Positions 1 to 10,004 of a stretch of 38,213 nt of DNA are shown here, piece after piece. This DNA is from Acidobacteria bacterium 13_1_20CM_58_21 (GTDB lineage Bacteria > Acidobacteriota > Terriglobia > Acidiferrales > UBA7541): assembly GCA_001919715.1 (NCBI GenBank), contig MNIJ01000107.1, positions 1 to 38,213 on the forward strand. The letters are read 5' to 3'. Within the stretch, counting starts at the first letter, position 1. Every line of letters begins with the position of its first letter. A program made the translations under genes and the position numbers. The notes beneath the pieces are model-generated. The model ran no database searches. It was not told where the DNA came from and saw only the letters and a list, made by a program, of their open reading frames with translations.

Positions 1-54
1 GCCCAGTGCATCCACCTCTTCGCGGCTGCCCAGTGCATCCACCTCTTCGCGGCT
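1..54. repeat. Perfect 27-bp tandem duplication inside modC
   Basis: gcccagtgcatccacctcttcgcggct occurs twice head-to-tail; encodes SREEVDALG x2 in frame. Confidence 0.95.
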
Positions 55-639
55 ATGTGTCACATACAGAATAGGGATCCCCTTGGCTACATTCCACGCG
101 CGCAAATCGTCCACAATGGATGCTTTCAGCTCCGCATCCAATCCCGTCAGTGGCTCGTCGAGCAACAACACGCGCGGCTCGGTAACCAGTGATCTGGCCA
201 GCGCGATTCTCTGCTTCTCGCCTCCGGAAATCTTGTCCGGCCTTTGTTTCCGCAATTTCTCCACGCGAAAGGCTTTTAGAATTGCTTCTACTTGTTCCCG
301 TCTTTCTTCCTCCCGCAGATCTGTCAGTCCGTATGCAACGTTGTCTTCCGCGCTCAGGTGCGGAAATAGCGCCAGGGTCTGAAAAACGTAGGCGGTTCGC
401 CGCTTCGGCGTGGGAACATGGATCCCCCGCGCGGAATCGAACAGGACTTCGCCGCCAGCCACGATTTGTCCTTCGTCTGGCCGCGCTAGTCCCGCGACGC
501 AGTCCAGCAGCGTGGATTTGCCGGCCCCGGAAGCTCCGAACAGAATCGTGATGCCGGGAGAGACTTCGATGGAAACGTCAAGGACAAAAGAAGAGGCGCC
601 CGCGCTGCGCCTTTCTTTGCGGATTCGCGCGGCCAGCAT
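1..639 (-). CDS. modC: Molybdate ABC transporter ATP-binding protein, 3' end truncated by window edge
   Basis: Reverse-strand translation from ATG at 639: MLAARIRKERRSAGASSFVLDVSIEVSPGITILFGASGAGKSTLLDCVAGL...ISGGEKQRIALARSLVTEPRVLLLDEPLTGLD; Walker A (GASGAGKST), signature (SGGEKQR) and Walker B (LLLDEP). Open at the left edge so absent from the ORF track. Adjacent to modB/modA. Confidence 0.92.
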   Translation of the reverse strand, partial: MLAARIRKERRSAGASSFVLDVSIEVSPGITILFGASGAGKSTLLDCVAGLARPDEGQIVAGGEVLFDSARGIHVPTPKRRTAYVFQTLALFPHLSAEDNVAYGLTDLREEERREQVEAILKAFRVEKLRKQRPDKISGGEKQRIALARSLVTEPRVLLLDEPLTGLDAELKASIVDDLRAWNVAKGIPILYVTHSREEVDALGSREEVDALG

Positions 640-647
640 TGTGGCCT

Positions 648-1316
648 TTACTTCGCCGCCCACGGCGTCCACACGCGGCGATTGACCGCATATACCACCG
701 ACAACACGACGAAAGAAACTGCCAGCAGCACCAGCGCCATGCGGTTTGCCTCGCCGTATTCCAGGGATTGCACGTGATCGTAAATGTCGATCGAAACCGT
801 TCGTGTGACTCCCGCCAAATTCCCGCCCACCATTAAGACCACGCCAAATTCTCCCAGCGTGTGCGCAAAACTCAGCACCGCGGCCGTCACCGCTCCGGGC
901 AGCGACAACGGCAGGATCACGCGGCAGAATGTCCGCAAGCCTCCCGCACCCAGCACGGCCGACGCGTCCAGCAGTTTTCGATCGACTCCCTCAAACGAAG
1001 CGATCAGCGGCTGCACAGCAAATGGAAGGCTGTACAGCACAGACGAAAGAATTAGTCCGCCGAATGTGAAGGCCAGTCCGTGCCCGAAGAGCGCGATCCA
1101 CAGTTTTCCCAACGGCCCGCGCGGCCCCATCGCTACCAGGGCGTAAAATCCAAGCACCGTTGGCGGCAGCACCAGCGGCAGCGCGACAATCGATTCGAGC
1201 AGGAATTTTCCGCGCCAGTTCGAAAAAGCCAGCCCATAGGCCATCGGCGTTCCGATCGCAAGCAATATCACCGCCACGCAGGCGGCCAATTTCATGGACA
1301 ACCACAATGCTTCCAT
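648..1316 (-). CDS. modB: Molybdate ABC transporter permease
   Basis: 222 aa hydrophobic permease with the EAA-like loop region (ASAVLGAGGLRTFCRVILPLSLPGAVTAAVLSFAHTLGEFG) typical of ModB; between modC and modA. Confidence 0.93.
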   Translation of the reverse strand: MEALWLSMKLAACVAVILLAIGTPMAYGLAFSNWRGKFLLESIVALPLVLPPTVLGFYALVAMGPRGPLGKLWIALFGHGLAFTFGGLILSSVLYSLPFAVQPLIASFEGVDRKLLDASAVLGAGGLRTFCRVILPLSLPGAVTAAVLSFAHTLGEFGVVLMVGGNLAGVTRTVSIDIYDHVQSLEYGEANRMALVLLAVSFVVLSVVYAVNRRVWTPWAAK

Positions 1317-1345
1317 TCGCTACCTTTCTCGCACTCTTCTCCGAG

Positions 1346-2173
1346 TTACCCGTGCGCTCTGGAGCGCCTCGGCGTTATCTTTTTTCCTCTTTCCTGGTCC
1401 CTTTCCGGAAACGCGAAACCGTACTTCGCGAGTATGGCGCGACCTGCGGCACTCTTCACAAACTCCAGAAACGCTCGCGCCGAATCCTTATTCTTTGCGT
1501 CCTTCAAAACGATCGCTACTTCTTCAATTGCCGGGTGCATCTCCGCTGGAATCTCCCATCGTTTTCCATCCCGCATCGCCGGCGAGACGGCTAGGGACAA
1601 GGCCACAATCCCGGCCTGCGCATTTCCCGACTGTACAAATTGCGCCGCTTGCGAAATATTCTCTCCGTACACCAGCTTGTCCTTGACGGATTCGTAGATT
1701 CCCGCCTTTTGCAACGCAGCCACTGCCGCCCGTCCGTAGGGCGCATGCTCTGGATTCGCGATCGCAATCTTGTCGATGCTGGCATCCAAGAGGGTTTGCC
1801 ATCCCATTTTGCTGACATCCAGCTTGGCATCCGCAGGCGTCCAAAGCACGATCCGCCCCACGGCGTATTCGGATAGGGTCCCGGTCTCAACGAGTCCGGC
1901 GGCCTCCAGCTTTTGCGGATATTCAGTGTCCGCGGAAAAGAACAGATCGAAAGGAGCCCCATTTTGCATTTGAGAGAAAAAGTTCCCGCTCGATCCGTAA
2001 GTCACATTCACTTTGGTTCCGGACTGCATCTCAAACTCTTCCGCTAACTCTCCCATCGCAAACTTCAAATCCGCTGCCGCCGCTATTCTGACTTCTTGCC
2101 CCGGTGCAAGAACGACGGCTGAGAGCAGCACCGCGATGCTGCCAAGAGCCATTAAGGGGGCGCAATCCTTCAT
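1346..2173 (-). CDS. modA: Molybdate ABC transporter substrate-binding protein
   Basis: 275 aa with signal peptide and ModA-type motifs (IAAAADLKFAMGELAEEFE, VTYGSSGNFFSQMQNGAPFDLFFSAD). Confidence 0.93.
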   Translation of the reverse strand: MKDCAPLMALGSIAVLLSAVVLAPGQEVRIAAAADLKFAMGELAEEFEMQSGTKVNVTYGSSGNFFSQMQNGAPFDLFFSADTEYPQKLEAAGLVETGTLSEYAVGRIVLWTPADAKLDVSKMGWQTLLDASIDKIAIANPEHAPYGRAAVAALQKAGIYESVKDKLVYGENISQAAQFVQSGNAQAGIVALSLAVSPAMRDGKRWEIPAEMHPAIEEVAIVLKDAKNKDSARAFLEFVKSAAGRAILAKYGFAFPERDQERGKKITPRRSRAHG

Positions 2174-2247
2174 GAGAATCCCTCTTAGGACGCGAGAGCG
2201 AACGGCGATTTCGCAATTGAGATCAACCGCGCCTTACCGGCCAACCC

Positions 2248-2688
2248 TCATACCCGAAGGATCATTACTTCCGTCGACTTAATCAGCGCCGCCGCTCGTT
2301 CCCCGGGCTTCAACCGCAGCTCCTTGGCGGCATCCGCCGTGATGATCGAGGTGATGTGCTGCTCACCAATCGCCATGGTCACCTGCGCCAGCAGGCCGCT
2401 GAATTTGATGGCCACTACGCGGCCAATCAGCTGGTTTCTCCCGCTGATCTTCCGGAAATTTCCTCTCCGCGCTTCGATGTCCCCGCGGTCCAACTTCTTC
2501 GGAAACAGGCGGTCTATTTCGCTTTCCGGCACGCGGTGGTGCCCGCCCGGGGTCTTCACCGATTTTATCTTTCCGCGGTAAATCCACTGCTTCAAAGTGG
2601 GATAACTGACGCCCAAGATGTTCGCGGCTTCCCGCGGAGCCAAGAGCTTCTGCACCATCCACGCCTCCGAATTCGCAGAATACCGCAC
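2248..2688 (-). CDS. HTH (MerR/excisionase-like) + TOBE (Mop) domain transcriptional regulator, probable molybdate-responsive regulator
   Basis: N-terminal APREAANILGVSYPTLKQWIYRGKIKSVKTPGGHHRVPESEIDRL, then a Mop/TOBE-like domain (ISGRNQLIGRVVAIKFSGLLAQVTMAIGEQHITSIITADAAKELRLKPGERAAALIKSTEVMI). Start may be the internal Met at about 2658. Confidence 0.8.
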   Translation of the reverse strand: MRYSANSEAWMVQKLLAPREAANILGVSYPTLKQWIYRGKIKSVKTPGGHHRVPESEIDRLFPKKLDRGDIEARRGNFRKISGRNQLIGRVVAIKFSGLLAQVTMAIGEQHITSIITADAAKELRLKPGERAAALIKSTEVMILRV

Positions 2689-3067
2689 AAAGGATCGTTA
2701 TAGCAATACGTTTATATACGATTAGTACTTCGCCTTGGGCGTTAGAGGCAGAAAAAAATGGCCATAAGGCCGAGCACGAATCGAGACAGCACGTTGTCGG
2801 GGTCCGCGAGGGTTCATCTTGGAAAAGCTGACGAGGGAGGATGTATGCAAAGCGGTTTAGCTTTTCTACATAACCTTTCTTGCTAGTTTCAGGCCACTGG
2901 CCGTGATGTCGGCGGCAAGCGGGTCGGAGAAAAGTTCGATCTTGGACGCTCCACTCACTTCGTTCAAAGAGAACCCCAGGCACGGTGCACATCCTTCACG
3001 AAGACTTTTCTGTCCGGTCACGTCGGAGCGTACCGTTGATTCGCTGGGTGCTGGTGAGACCGTCTTC

Positions 3068-5518
3068 CTAGTTGCGGAGCGGCTTGCCGGTTTTCAGGGT
3101 GTGAGCAATGCGTTCCTGGGTTTTCTTTTCTCCACAGAGAGACACGAAGGCTTCGCGCTCGAGATCCAAGACATATTGTTCGCTCACCAATTGCGGCGAC
3201 GTCAGGGCGCCGCCCGCCAGAATGTTCGCGAGCTTGCGGCCGACATGCGCGTCGTACTCGGAGGCATAGCCGCCGCGGAACATCATGTGGATCGCGAGCT
3301 TCGCGCCGGCAAGAAATTGTTCGCCGAGTACTTTGATCTGAGTGCTGCGCGCACCATCTTGCCAGCTGGCCGCCAGCGGCTTGTAGCCGCCCCGCACCAG
3401 CGACAGCGCGGCTGCCTTGGCGTCGGCGACCAAGCGATCGCGGTTCATGGAAAGGCCGTCTTCGCGGCGCAAATACCCTAACTCGCGGCATTCCTCTGCG
3501 CTTGTGCCGACCTTGGCCATGGCGATGGTTTCAAAGATGGCCTTCAGGGCATGGAAAAGATCGAGGTCGTCTTCCGGAGAAGAGGAAAGGCTGAGGGCTG
3601 TCCCACCGGTGCGCTCATTTGCGCGGATCAGCATTTCCTTCGTGCCGCCGCCGCCCGGAATCAGTCCCACCCCCGTTTCCACCAAGCCGATGTAGGCTTC
3701 CGCTGCCGCCTGAATCCTGGACGCGTGCAGGCTCACTTCGCAACCGCCGCCCAGCGCCATTCCCTGGGGCGCCGCCACCACCGGTTTTGGTGAGTATTTG
3801 ATCGCCAGGTTGATGTTCTGGAATTGCTTGACCGCCGCGTGCAATTCGTCCCACTCCTGCTCCTGGGCTCCCACCAGAACCAGCATCAAGTTTGCGCCGA
3901 CGGAAAAATTCACAGCCTGGTTCGCGATGACCAGGGCATCAAAATCCGTTTCCAGCCGCTTCAAGCCCTTGTGGAGCATGGCGATCAAGTCTGCGCCGAT
4001 GGCGTTCATCTTGGCGTGAAATTCGCAGCACCCCACGCCGTCGCCGAGATCGATCAGGCTCGCGCCGGAATTGCGCTCCACTTCGCGGCCCGCATCCTTC
4101 AACGATTTCAGAATGATGACGCCCACTGGCTCTTCGACTTTTTTTGTCCCACCGCTGCCAATGTCGAAAACCGTGGTCGTGCCTTTCTCCGATTCGTAAA
4201 ATCCTTTCCGCCCGCTCGCCAACACTTTCTCGATGACCGCCGACAGCGTGCGCCCTTCTCTTTGCACCTGCCCCGCGAATGCCTTCACGCCAACTGCATC
4301 CATGATTTCAAACGGTCCGAGTTCCCAGCCAAAGCCCCAACGCAGAGCGCGGTCAACGTCCACAATGTTGTCGGAAATCTCCGGGACACGCCGCGCCGCA
4401 TACAAACACGTTTCGGAAAGCCCGCGCCACAAGAATTGTTGCGCTTTGTCACCGTTCTGCCCTTCCAGCACAGGGCCGACAAGCGCGCGCAGCCGCTCGC
4501 GGGTGTCCTCGATCGCCTTACCCATTTCGAGCGAAGCGAATTTCGCCTTCTGCCGCGAGCGATACTCCATGGTGTTCACATCGAGCGTCAGGATCTCCTG
4601 CTTGCCCTCGCCCTTAACCTTTTTGTAAAAACCCTGCCCCGTCTTGTCGCCGAGCCAGCCACGCTTGGCCATTTCTTCCACCAGCGCCGGCACTTTATAC
4701 ATTTCCCGCGACTCGTCGTTGGGCGCCGTCTCGTAAATGTTCTTCACGACGTGTACAAGCACATCGAGGCCCACGATATCTGCCGTTCGAAACGTTGCCG
4801 ACTTCGGCCAGCCCACCGCCGGTCCCGTGCACGCGTCCACCTCTTCCACCGTCATTCCGAGCGTGCCCATCAGGCGCAGCGCATTGAGCATCGAAAATGT
4901 TCCGATGCGATTGGCAATGAAGTTCGGCGTGTCTTTTACCACCACCACGCCCTTGCCCAGTCGCCGGTCGCAAAACTCGCTCAACGACTCGACCACCTCC
5001 TTCGAAGTCTTAGGCCCGGGTATTACTTCCACCAATTTCAGATACCGCGGCGGATTGAAGAAATGCGTCCCCGCCCAGTGCTGCTGAAATTCCTCGCTCA
5101 TCCCCTCGGCGATCAGATGCACCGGCAGGCCGGAGGTGTTCGTGGTTACGATCGCCCCGGGTTTGCGAAACTGGGCAACACGCGTCAGCAATTTTCGTTT
5201 GATTTCCAGATTCTCGGCAACCACCTCGATGATCCAGTCTGCTTCCGCACAACGCCCTAAATCATCCTCGAAATTTCCAATCTCGATCTTGTCTGCGAGC
5301 GCGGCGGTAAAAAACGCCGCTGGCTTCGACTTCTTCGCCGCGTCCAGCCCCGCGCGTACAATTTTATTGCGTTCGCTCGAGGGCGCATCCGCAGACAAAT
5401 TCGGTGGCACAATATCCAGCAGAATGCATGGCAACCCGGCGTTTGCGAAATGCGCCGCAATCCGCGAGCCCATCGTCCCCGCTCCCAGCACTACGGTCTT
5501 TTCGATGCGACGTTTCAT
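3068..5518 (-). CDS. 3-hydroxyacyl-CoA dehydrogenase / enoyl-CoA hydratase fusion (fatty acid beta-oxidation)
   Basis: 816 aa; N-terminal Rossmann VLGAGTMGSRIAAHFANAGLPCILLDI, HCDH motif GTHFFNPPRYLKLVEVIPGPKT, C-terminal crotonase-type region (APQGMALGGGCEVSLHASRIQAAAEAYIGLVETGVGLIPGGGGTKEML). Confidence 0.92.
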   Translation of the reverse strand: MKRRIEKTVVLGAGTMGSRIAAHFANAGLPCILLDIVPPNLSADAPSSERNKIVRAGLDAAKKSKPAAFFTAALADKIEIGNFEDDLGRCAEADWIIEVVAENLEIKRKLLTRVAQFRKPGAIVTTNTSGLPVHLIAEGMSEEFQQHWAGTHFFNPPRYLKLVEVIPGPKTSKEVVESLSEFCDRRLGKGVVVVKDTPNFIANRIGTFSMLNALRLMGTLGMTVEEVDACTGPAVGWPKSATFRTADIVGLDVLVHVVKNIYETAPNDESREMYKVPALVEEMAKRGWLGDKTGQGFYKKVKGEGKQEILTLDVNTMEYRSRQKAKFASLEMGKAIEDTRERLRALVGPVLEGQNGDKAQQFLWRGLSETCLYAARRVPEISDNIVDVDRALRWGFGWELGPFEIMDAVGVKAFAGQVQREGRTLSAVIEKVLASGRKGFYESEKGTTTVFDIGSGGTKKVEEPVGVIILKSLKDAGREVERNSGASLIDLGDGVGCCEFHAKMNAIGADLIAMLHKGLKRLETDFDALVIANQAVNFSVGANLMLVLVGAQEQEWDELHAAVKQFQNINLAIKYSPKPVVAAPQGMALGGGCEVSLHASRIQAAAEAYIGLVETGVGLIPGGGGTKEMLIRANERTGGTALSLSSSPEDDLDLFHALKAIFETIAMAKVGTSAEECRELGYLRREDGLSMNRDRLVADAKAAALSLVRGGYKPLAASWQDGARSTQIKVLGEQFLAGAKLAIHMMFRGGYASEYDAHVGRKLANILAGGALTSPQLVSEQYVLDLEREAFVSLCGEKKTQERIAHTLKTGKPLRN

Positions 5519-5634
5519 GGCACACCTTTTGGCGGATTTGTACGGCCAGTTTGGTTAGCAGGGACAGGTTACAAAACCGGCATGCGCGGGTCAAACGACG
5601 GGCCGATCCGCGGCGATAGGGCTAAACTAGAGGA

Positions 5635-6519
5635 ATGACGGAAGAGAACAAAACCGCCGGATCGCCCGGCTGGTTTCGGAGCGCAAAGGACAAACTTCGC
5701 TCCTTCGCATACGGCGAGCAAGGCGAACCCAGGGAGCGCCCACGAGTGGGCTTGGCTCTTGCCGGCGGCTTCGCGCGCGGTATTGCCCACCTCGGTGTCC
5801 TCCGCGTCTTGCGCGAAGCTGGAATTCCCATCGATTGCGTAGCCGGCACGAGCGTCGGCGCCCTGATCGCTGTGGGCTACTGTGCCGGAGCATCGCTGGA
5901 CGAAATGGCCAAGGTGGGAGCCTCCACGAGCTTCACGGATTTCGGCCGCTGGACGCCATCCTGGCTCGGACTGGCTACCAACCAACGCATGGAAAAATAT
6001 CTCGCGCGTTTTACTCCTGTAAAGACGTTCGAGGAACTGCTGACGCCGCTGGCCATAGCCACCACGGACATCTCCGCAGGTGTTTCCGTCTACTATTCCC
6101 ACGGGCCCGTCGCGCCGCCGCTGCGCGCTTCCTGCGCTTATCCTGGCCTTTTTGTGCCTATTCAATTTGAGGGGCGGACGCTGGTCGACGGATTCCTCAC
6201 TGCACCGGTGCCAGTCGAGGGCGTCTTGCTTCTGGGCGCGGACGTGGTCATCGCCGTTTACCTTGAGGCGGGCAACATCGAACAACCCCGCACGTTCACC
6301 GACGTCCTCAGCCGGTCCTTCAACATCATCCAGCGGCATGGCGATCTCGCGTGGCGCACGCAGGCGGATATCATTATCGAACCCGACGTGAAGGCCTTTG
6401 GGTGGGACGATTTCAGCAAGACCCCGGAGATGATTGCAGCCGGTGAAGCGGCGGCGCTGGCGGCGTTGCCGGAAATTCGCGCCGCGCTGCATGGCGAAAA
6501 ACGGGATTCCGCAGCCTAG
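5635..6519 (+). CDS. Patatin-like phospholipase / RssA-like serine hydrolase
   Basis: VGLALAGGFARGIAHLGVLRVL (oxyanion-hole block), GTSVGAL (GxSxG), DGF (Asp of the dyad). Confidence 0.9.
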   Translation: MTEENKTAGSPGWFRSAKDKLRSFAYGEQGEPRERPRVGLALAGGFARGIAHLGVLRVLREAGIPIDCVAGTSVGALIAVGYCAGASLDEMAKVGASTSFTDFGRWTPSWLGLATNQRMEKYLARFTPVKTFEELLTPLAIATTDISAGVSVYYSHGPVAPPLRASCAYPGLFVPIQFEGRTLVDGFLTAPVPVEGVLLLGADVVIAVYLEAGNIEQPRTFTDVLSRSFNIIQRHGDLAWRTQADIIIEPDVKAFGWDDFSKTPEMIAAGEAAALAALPEIRAALHGEKRDSAA

Positions 6520-6567
6520 AACCGTTCCTCCCGGTAAGCAGTCCTCTCCGGGAGAAGATTCCAGAGT

Positions 6568-6828
6568 CTATTCACGAGTGACCTGTACTACTACGGGCTG
6601 GCCATCGCCTTTGCCGCGCTGTGTGAGCCAGGCGGCGAGGCCCTCGGCGAAGCGTTCGGGAGTGAGGTGGAAACCGGCTTCGACCTTGCCATCAGCGACA
6701 GGAAGCGTGTCGTCGAAGTCGGCGGAGTTGGTGAAGTTGCGCATGCAGAATTGATCGAGCCAATCGAGCGGGCAGGCTCGGGTTTCGCCGTGGATGACAA
6801 CCTTGACGGTGAATTTTTGTGCGTACAC
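6568..6828 (-). CDS. Hypothetical protein (86 aa)
   Basis: Compact ORF convergent with the patatin gene; no family recognised. Confidence 0.45.
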   Translation of the reverse strand: MYAQKFTVKVVIHGETRACPLDWLDQFCMRNFTNSADFDDTLPVADGKVEAGFHLTPERFAEGLAAWLTQRGKGDGQPVVVQVTRE

Positions 6829-6897
6829 GGTTGAAAGCAGGCGGGGCAGCCCGCCCCTAGTTTAGGACAAAGCGGGCCCGGTGGCACGCTAGGCGGG

Positions 6898-7743
6898 CTA
6901 CGAAGCGCGAGGACGCTTGACCGAGTGGGCCAGCCCGACAGCTTCGAGCATCCAGATGAAATACCAGCCGATGTCGGTCTGATACCAGCGAAGGCCAAGG
7001 CGCGCGGAGCCAGCATGCGTGTGATGGTTCTGGTGCCAGTTCTCGCCCCAGGCGGTCAATTGGAAGGGGCCTAGCCACCAGACATTCATGCTGGAGTCGC
7101 CTTCTTCGACGCGTTTGAGATGCGTGAGGCTGTTCACCAGGCACTGCATGTGCAGCGAATAGACCAGGCGGATAGCGCCCATCCAGAAGAAGCCGATCCA
7201 GCCGAAGCCGAGAATCAGGCCGACGCAGATCGAGAAGACAATGACCGGCGTTTCGGCCCAGCCCCAGATCTTGTAGACACCGCCGGTGAGTTCGGGTGCC
7301 CAGCGCTTCTTGTCTGCGGGCTGAGTTTGATAGAGCCAGCGAAGATGCGCCCACCAGAAGCCGCCCTGCTTGGGACTTGAGATGTCCTCGGGTGTGTCGG
7401 TCACGGAGTGGTGGAGGCGATGATATGCGACCCAACTCGCTGGATGGCCAGAGCCGTTGAAGACAGCCCAGAAAATCAAGAATTGCTCGATGAACCGGTT
7501 GGTCTTGAGGGTCTTGTGTGCCAGCATGCGATGATAGCAGACGGTAGTTCCGAGACCGCCAAAGGCAATACTGAGCAAGGTCATGCCGACAACCTTAAAG
7601 CTTGGCACGGGGAATAGGATCAAACCGATAGCCGCAAGAACGTGAATGAGGACGAGATAAGTGAAGACGCCTTCTTTCCCGTGGACGGGCTTCCAGAAGG
7701 GCCGGTCCCAGGGGCGTTCTTGTTGCGTTACGGTTAATTCCAT
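6898..7743 (-). CDS. Acyl-CoA (delta-9) fatty acid desaturase
   Basis: Three histidine boxes HRMLAH, HRLHH, HQNHH and membrane-spanning segments; start assigned to ATG at 7743 (MELTVTQQERPWDRPFWKPVHG), shorter than the 8052 ORF. Confidence 0.9.
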   Translation of the reverse strand: MELTVTQQERPWDRPFWKPVHGKEGVFTYLVLIHVLAAIGLILFPVPSFKVVGMTLLSIAFGGLGTTVCYHRMLAHKTLKTNRFIEQFLIFWAVFNGSGHPASWVAYHRLHHSVTDTPEDISSPKQGGFWWAHLRWLYQTQPADKKRWAPELTGGVYKIWGWAETPVIVFSICVGLILGFGWIGFFWMGAIRLVYSLHMQCLVNSLTHLKRVEEGDSSMNVWWLGPFQLTAWGENWHQNHHTHAGSARLGLRWYQTDIGWYFIWMLEAVGLAHSVKRPRAS

Positions 7744-8240
7744 GTGCTCTCCGGTGATCTGCTTTGTTGAATGCGCCAATGCCCGGTGTGCAGAACGTGA
7801 TAGGCAATCATAACAATACCATTTTCCGGCGGAGGGCGCTGCACGACTGTACAAAAACGAACACAATGAGTGAATAGCCCGTCCTTTCCCCGGCCAACCC
7901 TTCAGAGACTGCCTCATTTGCCCTTTTGCGAATGCGAATTGACTCCCAGTACGCCTCCCGTTGGATTTTCTGGATACCCTGACCAGGGAGAAACCTCGAC
8001 TGGCAACGAGTCGAGAAATTTCCCCCCGATGAATACATCGGCCGCCTATCACTCACCCGGGCAGTTTTCGCAACTACCTTCTTGAGCGCTTGATTCATAT
8101 AACTGGAATCGTGCCGTTTCTTGTTCCCCCTAAACGGCCCCAAACGGCCTTGACACCTCAAACTCGCAGGCCTAGAGTCGCTCCGGCCGGTTTCGCTTGG
8201 TCCCCAAAAAGCTGCCGCTGAGCTTCCTTCGGAGGTTTCC

Positions 8241-9143
8241 ATGGTCATTCTCATCGCAGGTTCCACAGGCTTCGTCGGCGGCAATGTGGCTCTCAAACTC
8301 AAGGAGAGCGATCACAAGGTTCTCGCCCTGGCGCGCGGCGGCCGCCGCAATCCCAAGGCTCAGCGCCTCCTTGAGGCTGGAGTAGAAGTTCTCGATGGGG
8401 ACTTGACTCGCTCCGACTCTCTGTTCGCGTCTTGCTCCGGCGTCGAAGCGGTTGTTACCACCGCCACTTCTATGCCGAGCGGTCCCGATGACGGCCTTCG
8501 CCGCGTGGATCACGAGGGCACCCTCGGCCTGATTGACGCCGCGGCGCGCCAGGGTGTTCGCCGGTTTGTCTACACCTCCTACTCTGTAAATATCCAGGAA
8601 GACTGCGCCCTAACCGCTGCAAAACGGGATTGCGAAGCCCGCTTGCTCTCCGGCCCCATGGAAGCCGTCATTTTGCGGCCTTCATATTTCATGGAAGCTT
8701 GGCTTAGTCCTGTCCTGGGCTTCGATCCTGTCGGTGGCGCCGCTCGCATCTGCGGTTCTGGGGAAGCTAAAGTAAGCTACATTTCTGCCTGCGATGTCGC
8801 CGACTTTGCAGTAGCCGCGACTACGAAGGTGTATTCGCAAGAAAATGTAATTCTTGAACTGGGCGGCCCGGAACCTCTGTCCCAGCTCGACGCTGTGTCC
8901 CTGTTCGAGCAAGCCCTCGGCAAGGAGATCAAGGTGGACCATGTTCCGGTCGAAGCACTTCGCGCGCAGCATCAGTCCTCGGATCCTCTGCAAAGAACTT
9001 TTGCCGCGCTCATGCTCGGTTATGCGAACGGAGACCTGGTGAAGGATGCCGCCAGCGCTGCCGAGGCCCACGGCATCCGCTTAGGGTCGGTTGCTGATTA
9101 TGCTGCTGGTTTTCGCGCGCGTTCCGCCGCAGCCGGTCCTTGA
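8241..9143 (+). CDS. NAD(P)H-binding NmrA-like / atypical short-chain dehydrogenase family protein
   Basis: N-terminal dinucleotide-binding motif VILIAGSTGFVGGNVALKL and NmrA-like layout (VRRFVYTSYSVN, VILRPSYFME). Confidence 0.85.
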   Translation: MVILIAGSTGFVGGNVALKLKESDHKVLALARGGRRNPKAQRLLEAGVEVLDGDLTRSDSLFASCSGVEAVVTTATSMPSGPDDGLRRVDHEGTLGLIDAAARQGVRRFVYTSYSVNIQEDCALTAAKRDCEARLLSGPMEAVILRPSYFMEAWLSPVLGFDPVGGAARICGSGEAKVSYISACDVADFAVAATTKVYSQENVILELGGPEPLSQLDAVSLFEQALGKEIKVDHVPVEALRAQHQSSDPLQRTFAALMLGYANGDLVKDAASAAEAHGIRLGSVADYAAGFRARSAAAGP

Positions 9144-9918
9144 GATTCCATCTACTGCCCGACCAACCTAGGGCAGAACGGCTTCCAGCACCCCATTCTC
9201 ACCTGGGGCAATGGCACCGATTCCCTCTCCGGCAATTACACGTTTTTCCTGAAACACATGGCCTCCTGGGGATTCGTAATCATCGCCGCACAGGACAAGA
9301 ACTCCGGTGTGGGGCAAACCATCCTGGACGGCGCGAATTTCCTGACCGCCGCCAACGGCAACTCCCCCAGCATCTTCTTTCACAAGCTGAACGTTAGCCA
9401 GGTGGGCTCGTTCGGACATTCGCAAGGCGCCACCGGGGCGGTCAACGCGCTAATCAAATCCGCAGGGATGATCAAAACCGTCTTGGCTATCGAGCTGCCC
9501 GGCCAACAATTCTGCGCTAACCCGCTGAATTGTACCGATACCTCGCACCTCACGCAGGGCTCTATCTTTTTGGTGGACGGCTCGCTCCGACATTCCGATT
9601 TCGCCGCCTATGCAGCCGGCATCAGCCACCCGACTGCAATCTATCGCCGCGTACTACAGCGCCGTGCCCGTGGGCGTCATCAAAGTGAAAGGTACGCTGA
9701 TCGGCCCAACGCATTGTGACGTCCAGGGCGCGCCCACTTGCACGCCGACCACGGTGCCTTGTTTCCTCGGCGTGTATGGTTATTTGGGTTACCCGAAGGC
9801 GTGGATGATGTTTCAACTGCAGAATGAAAACTTGGCGGGCGGCGCATTCGTGAACGGCACCGGAGAGATTTTTGTGGAGACCACGAATTGGCAACTGGTT
9901 GCCAGCAATGTTCCTTAG
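9144..9918 (+). pseudogene. Remnant of a secreted alpha/beta hydrolase (chlorophyllase / PET-hydrolase-like fold), 5'-truncated and frameshifted
   Basis: Frame 9144-~9650 reads DSIYCPTNLGQNGFQHPILTWGNGTDSLSGNYTFFLKHMASWGFVIIAAQ...VGSFGHSQGATGAVNAL (GHSQG nucleophile elbow); continues in another frame as AAYYSAVPVGVIKVKGTLIGPTHCDVQ...TGEIFVETTNWQLVASNVP*. No start codon or signal peptide; begins directly after the upstream TGA. Confidence 0.75.
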
Positions 9919-10004
9919 CCACACCTTCTCGAATTCACTTCGCCCAAGCCAAGCCTCTGGGCCTTATTATCAAGTTAACTAACAGTCGCTCGTGGAGCCG
10001 CGGT

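Noticed and set aside
3824-5260. 478-aa plus-strand ORF
   Set aside because: Lies entirely antisense to the well-supported dehydrogenase/hydratase gene; low-complexity His/Arg-rich translation typical of shadow ORFs in GC-rich DNA.
7808-8302. 164-aa minus-strand ORF upstream of the desaturase
   Set aside because: Overlaps the start of the NmrA-like gene antisense and has no family resemblance; likely spurious.
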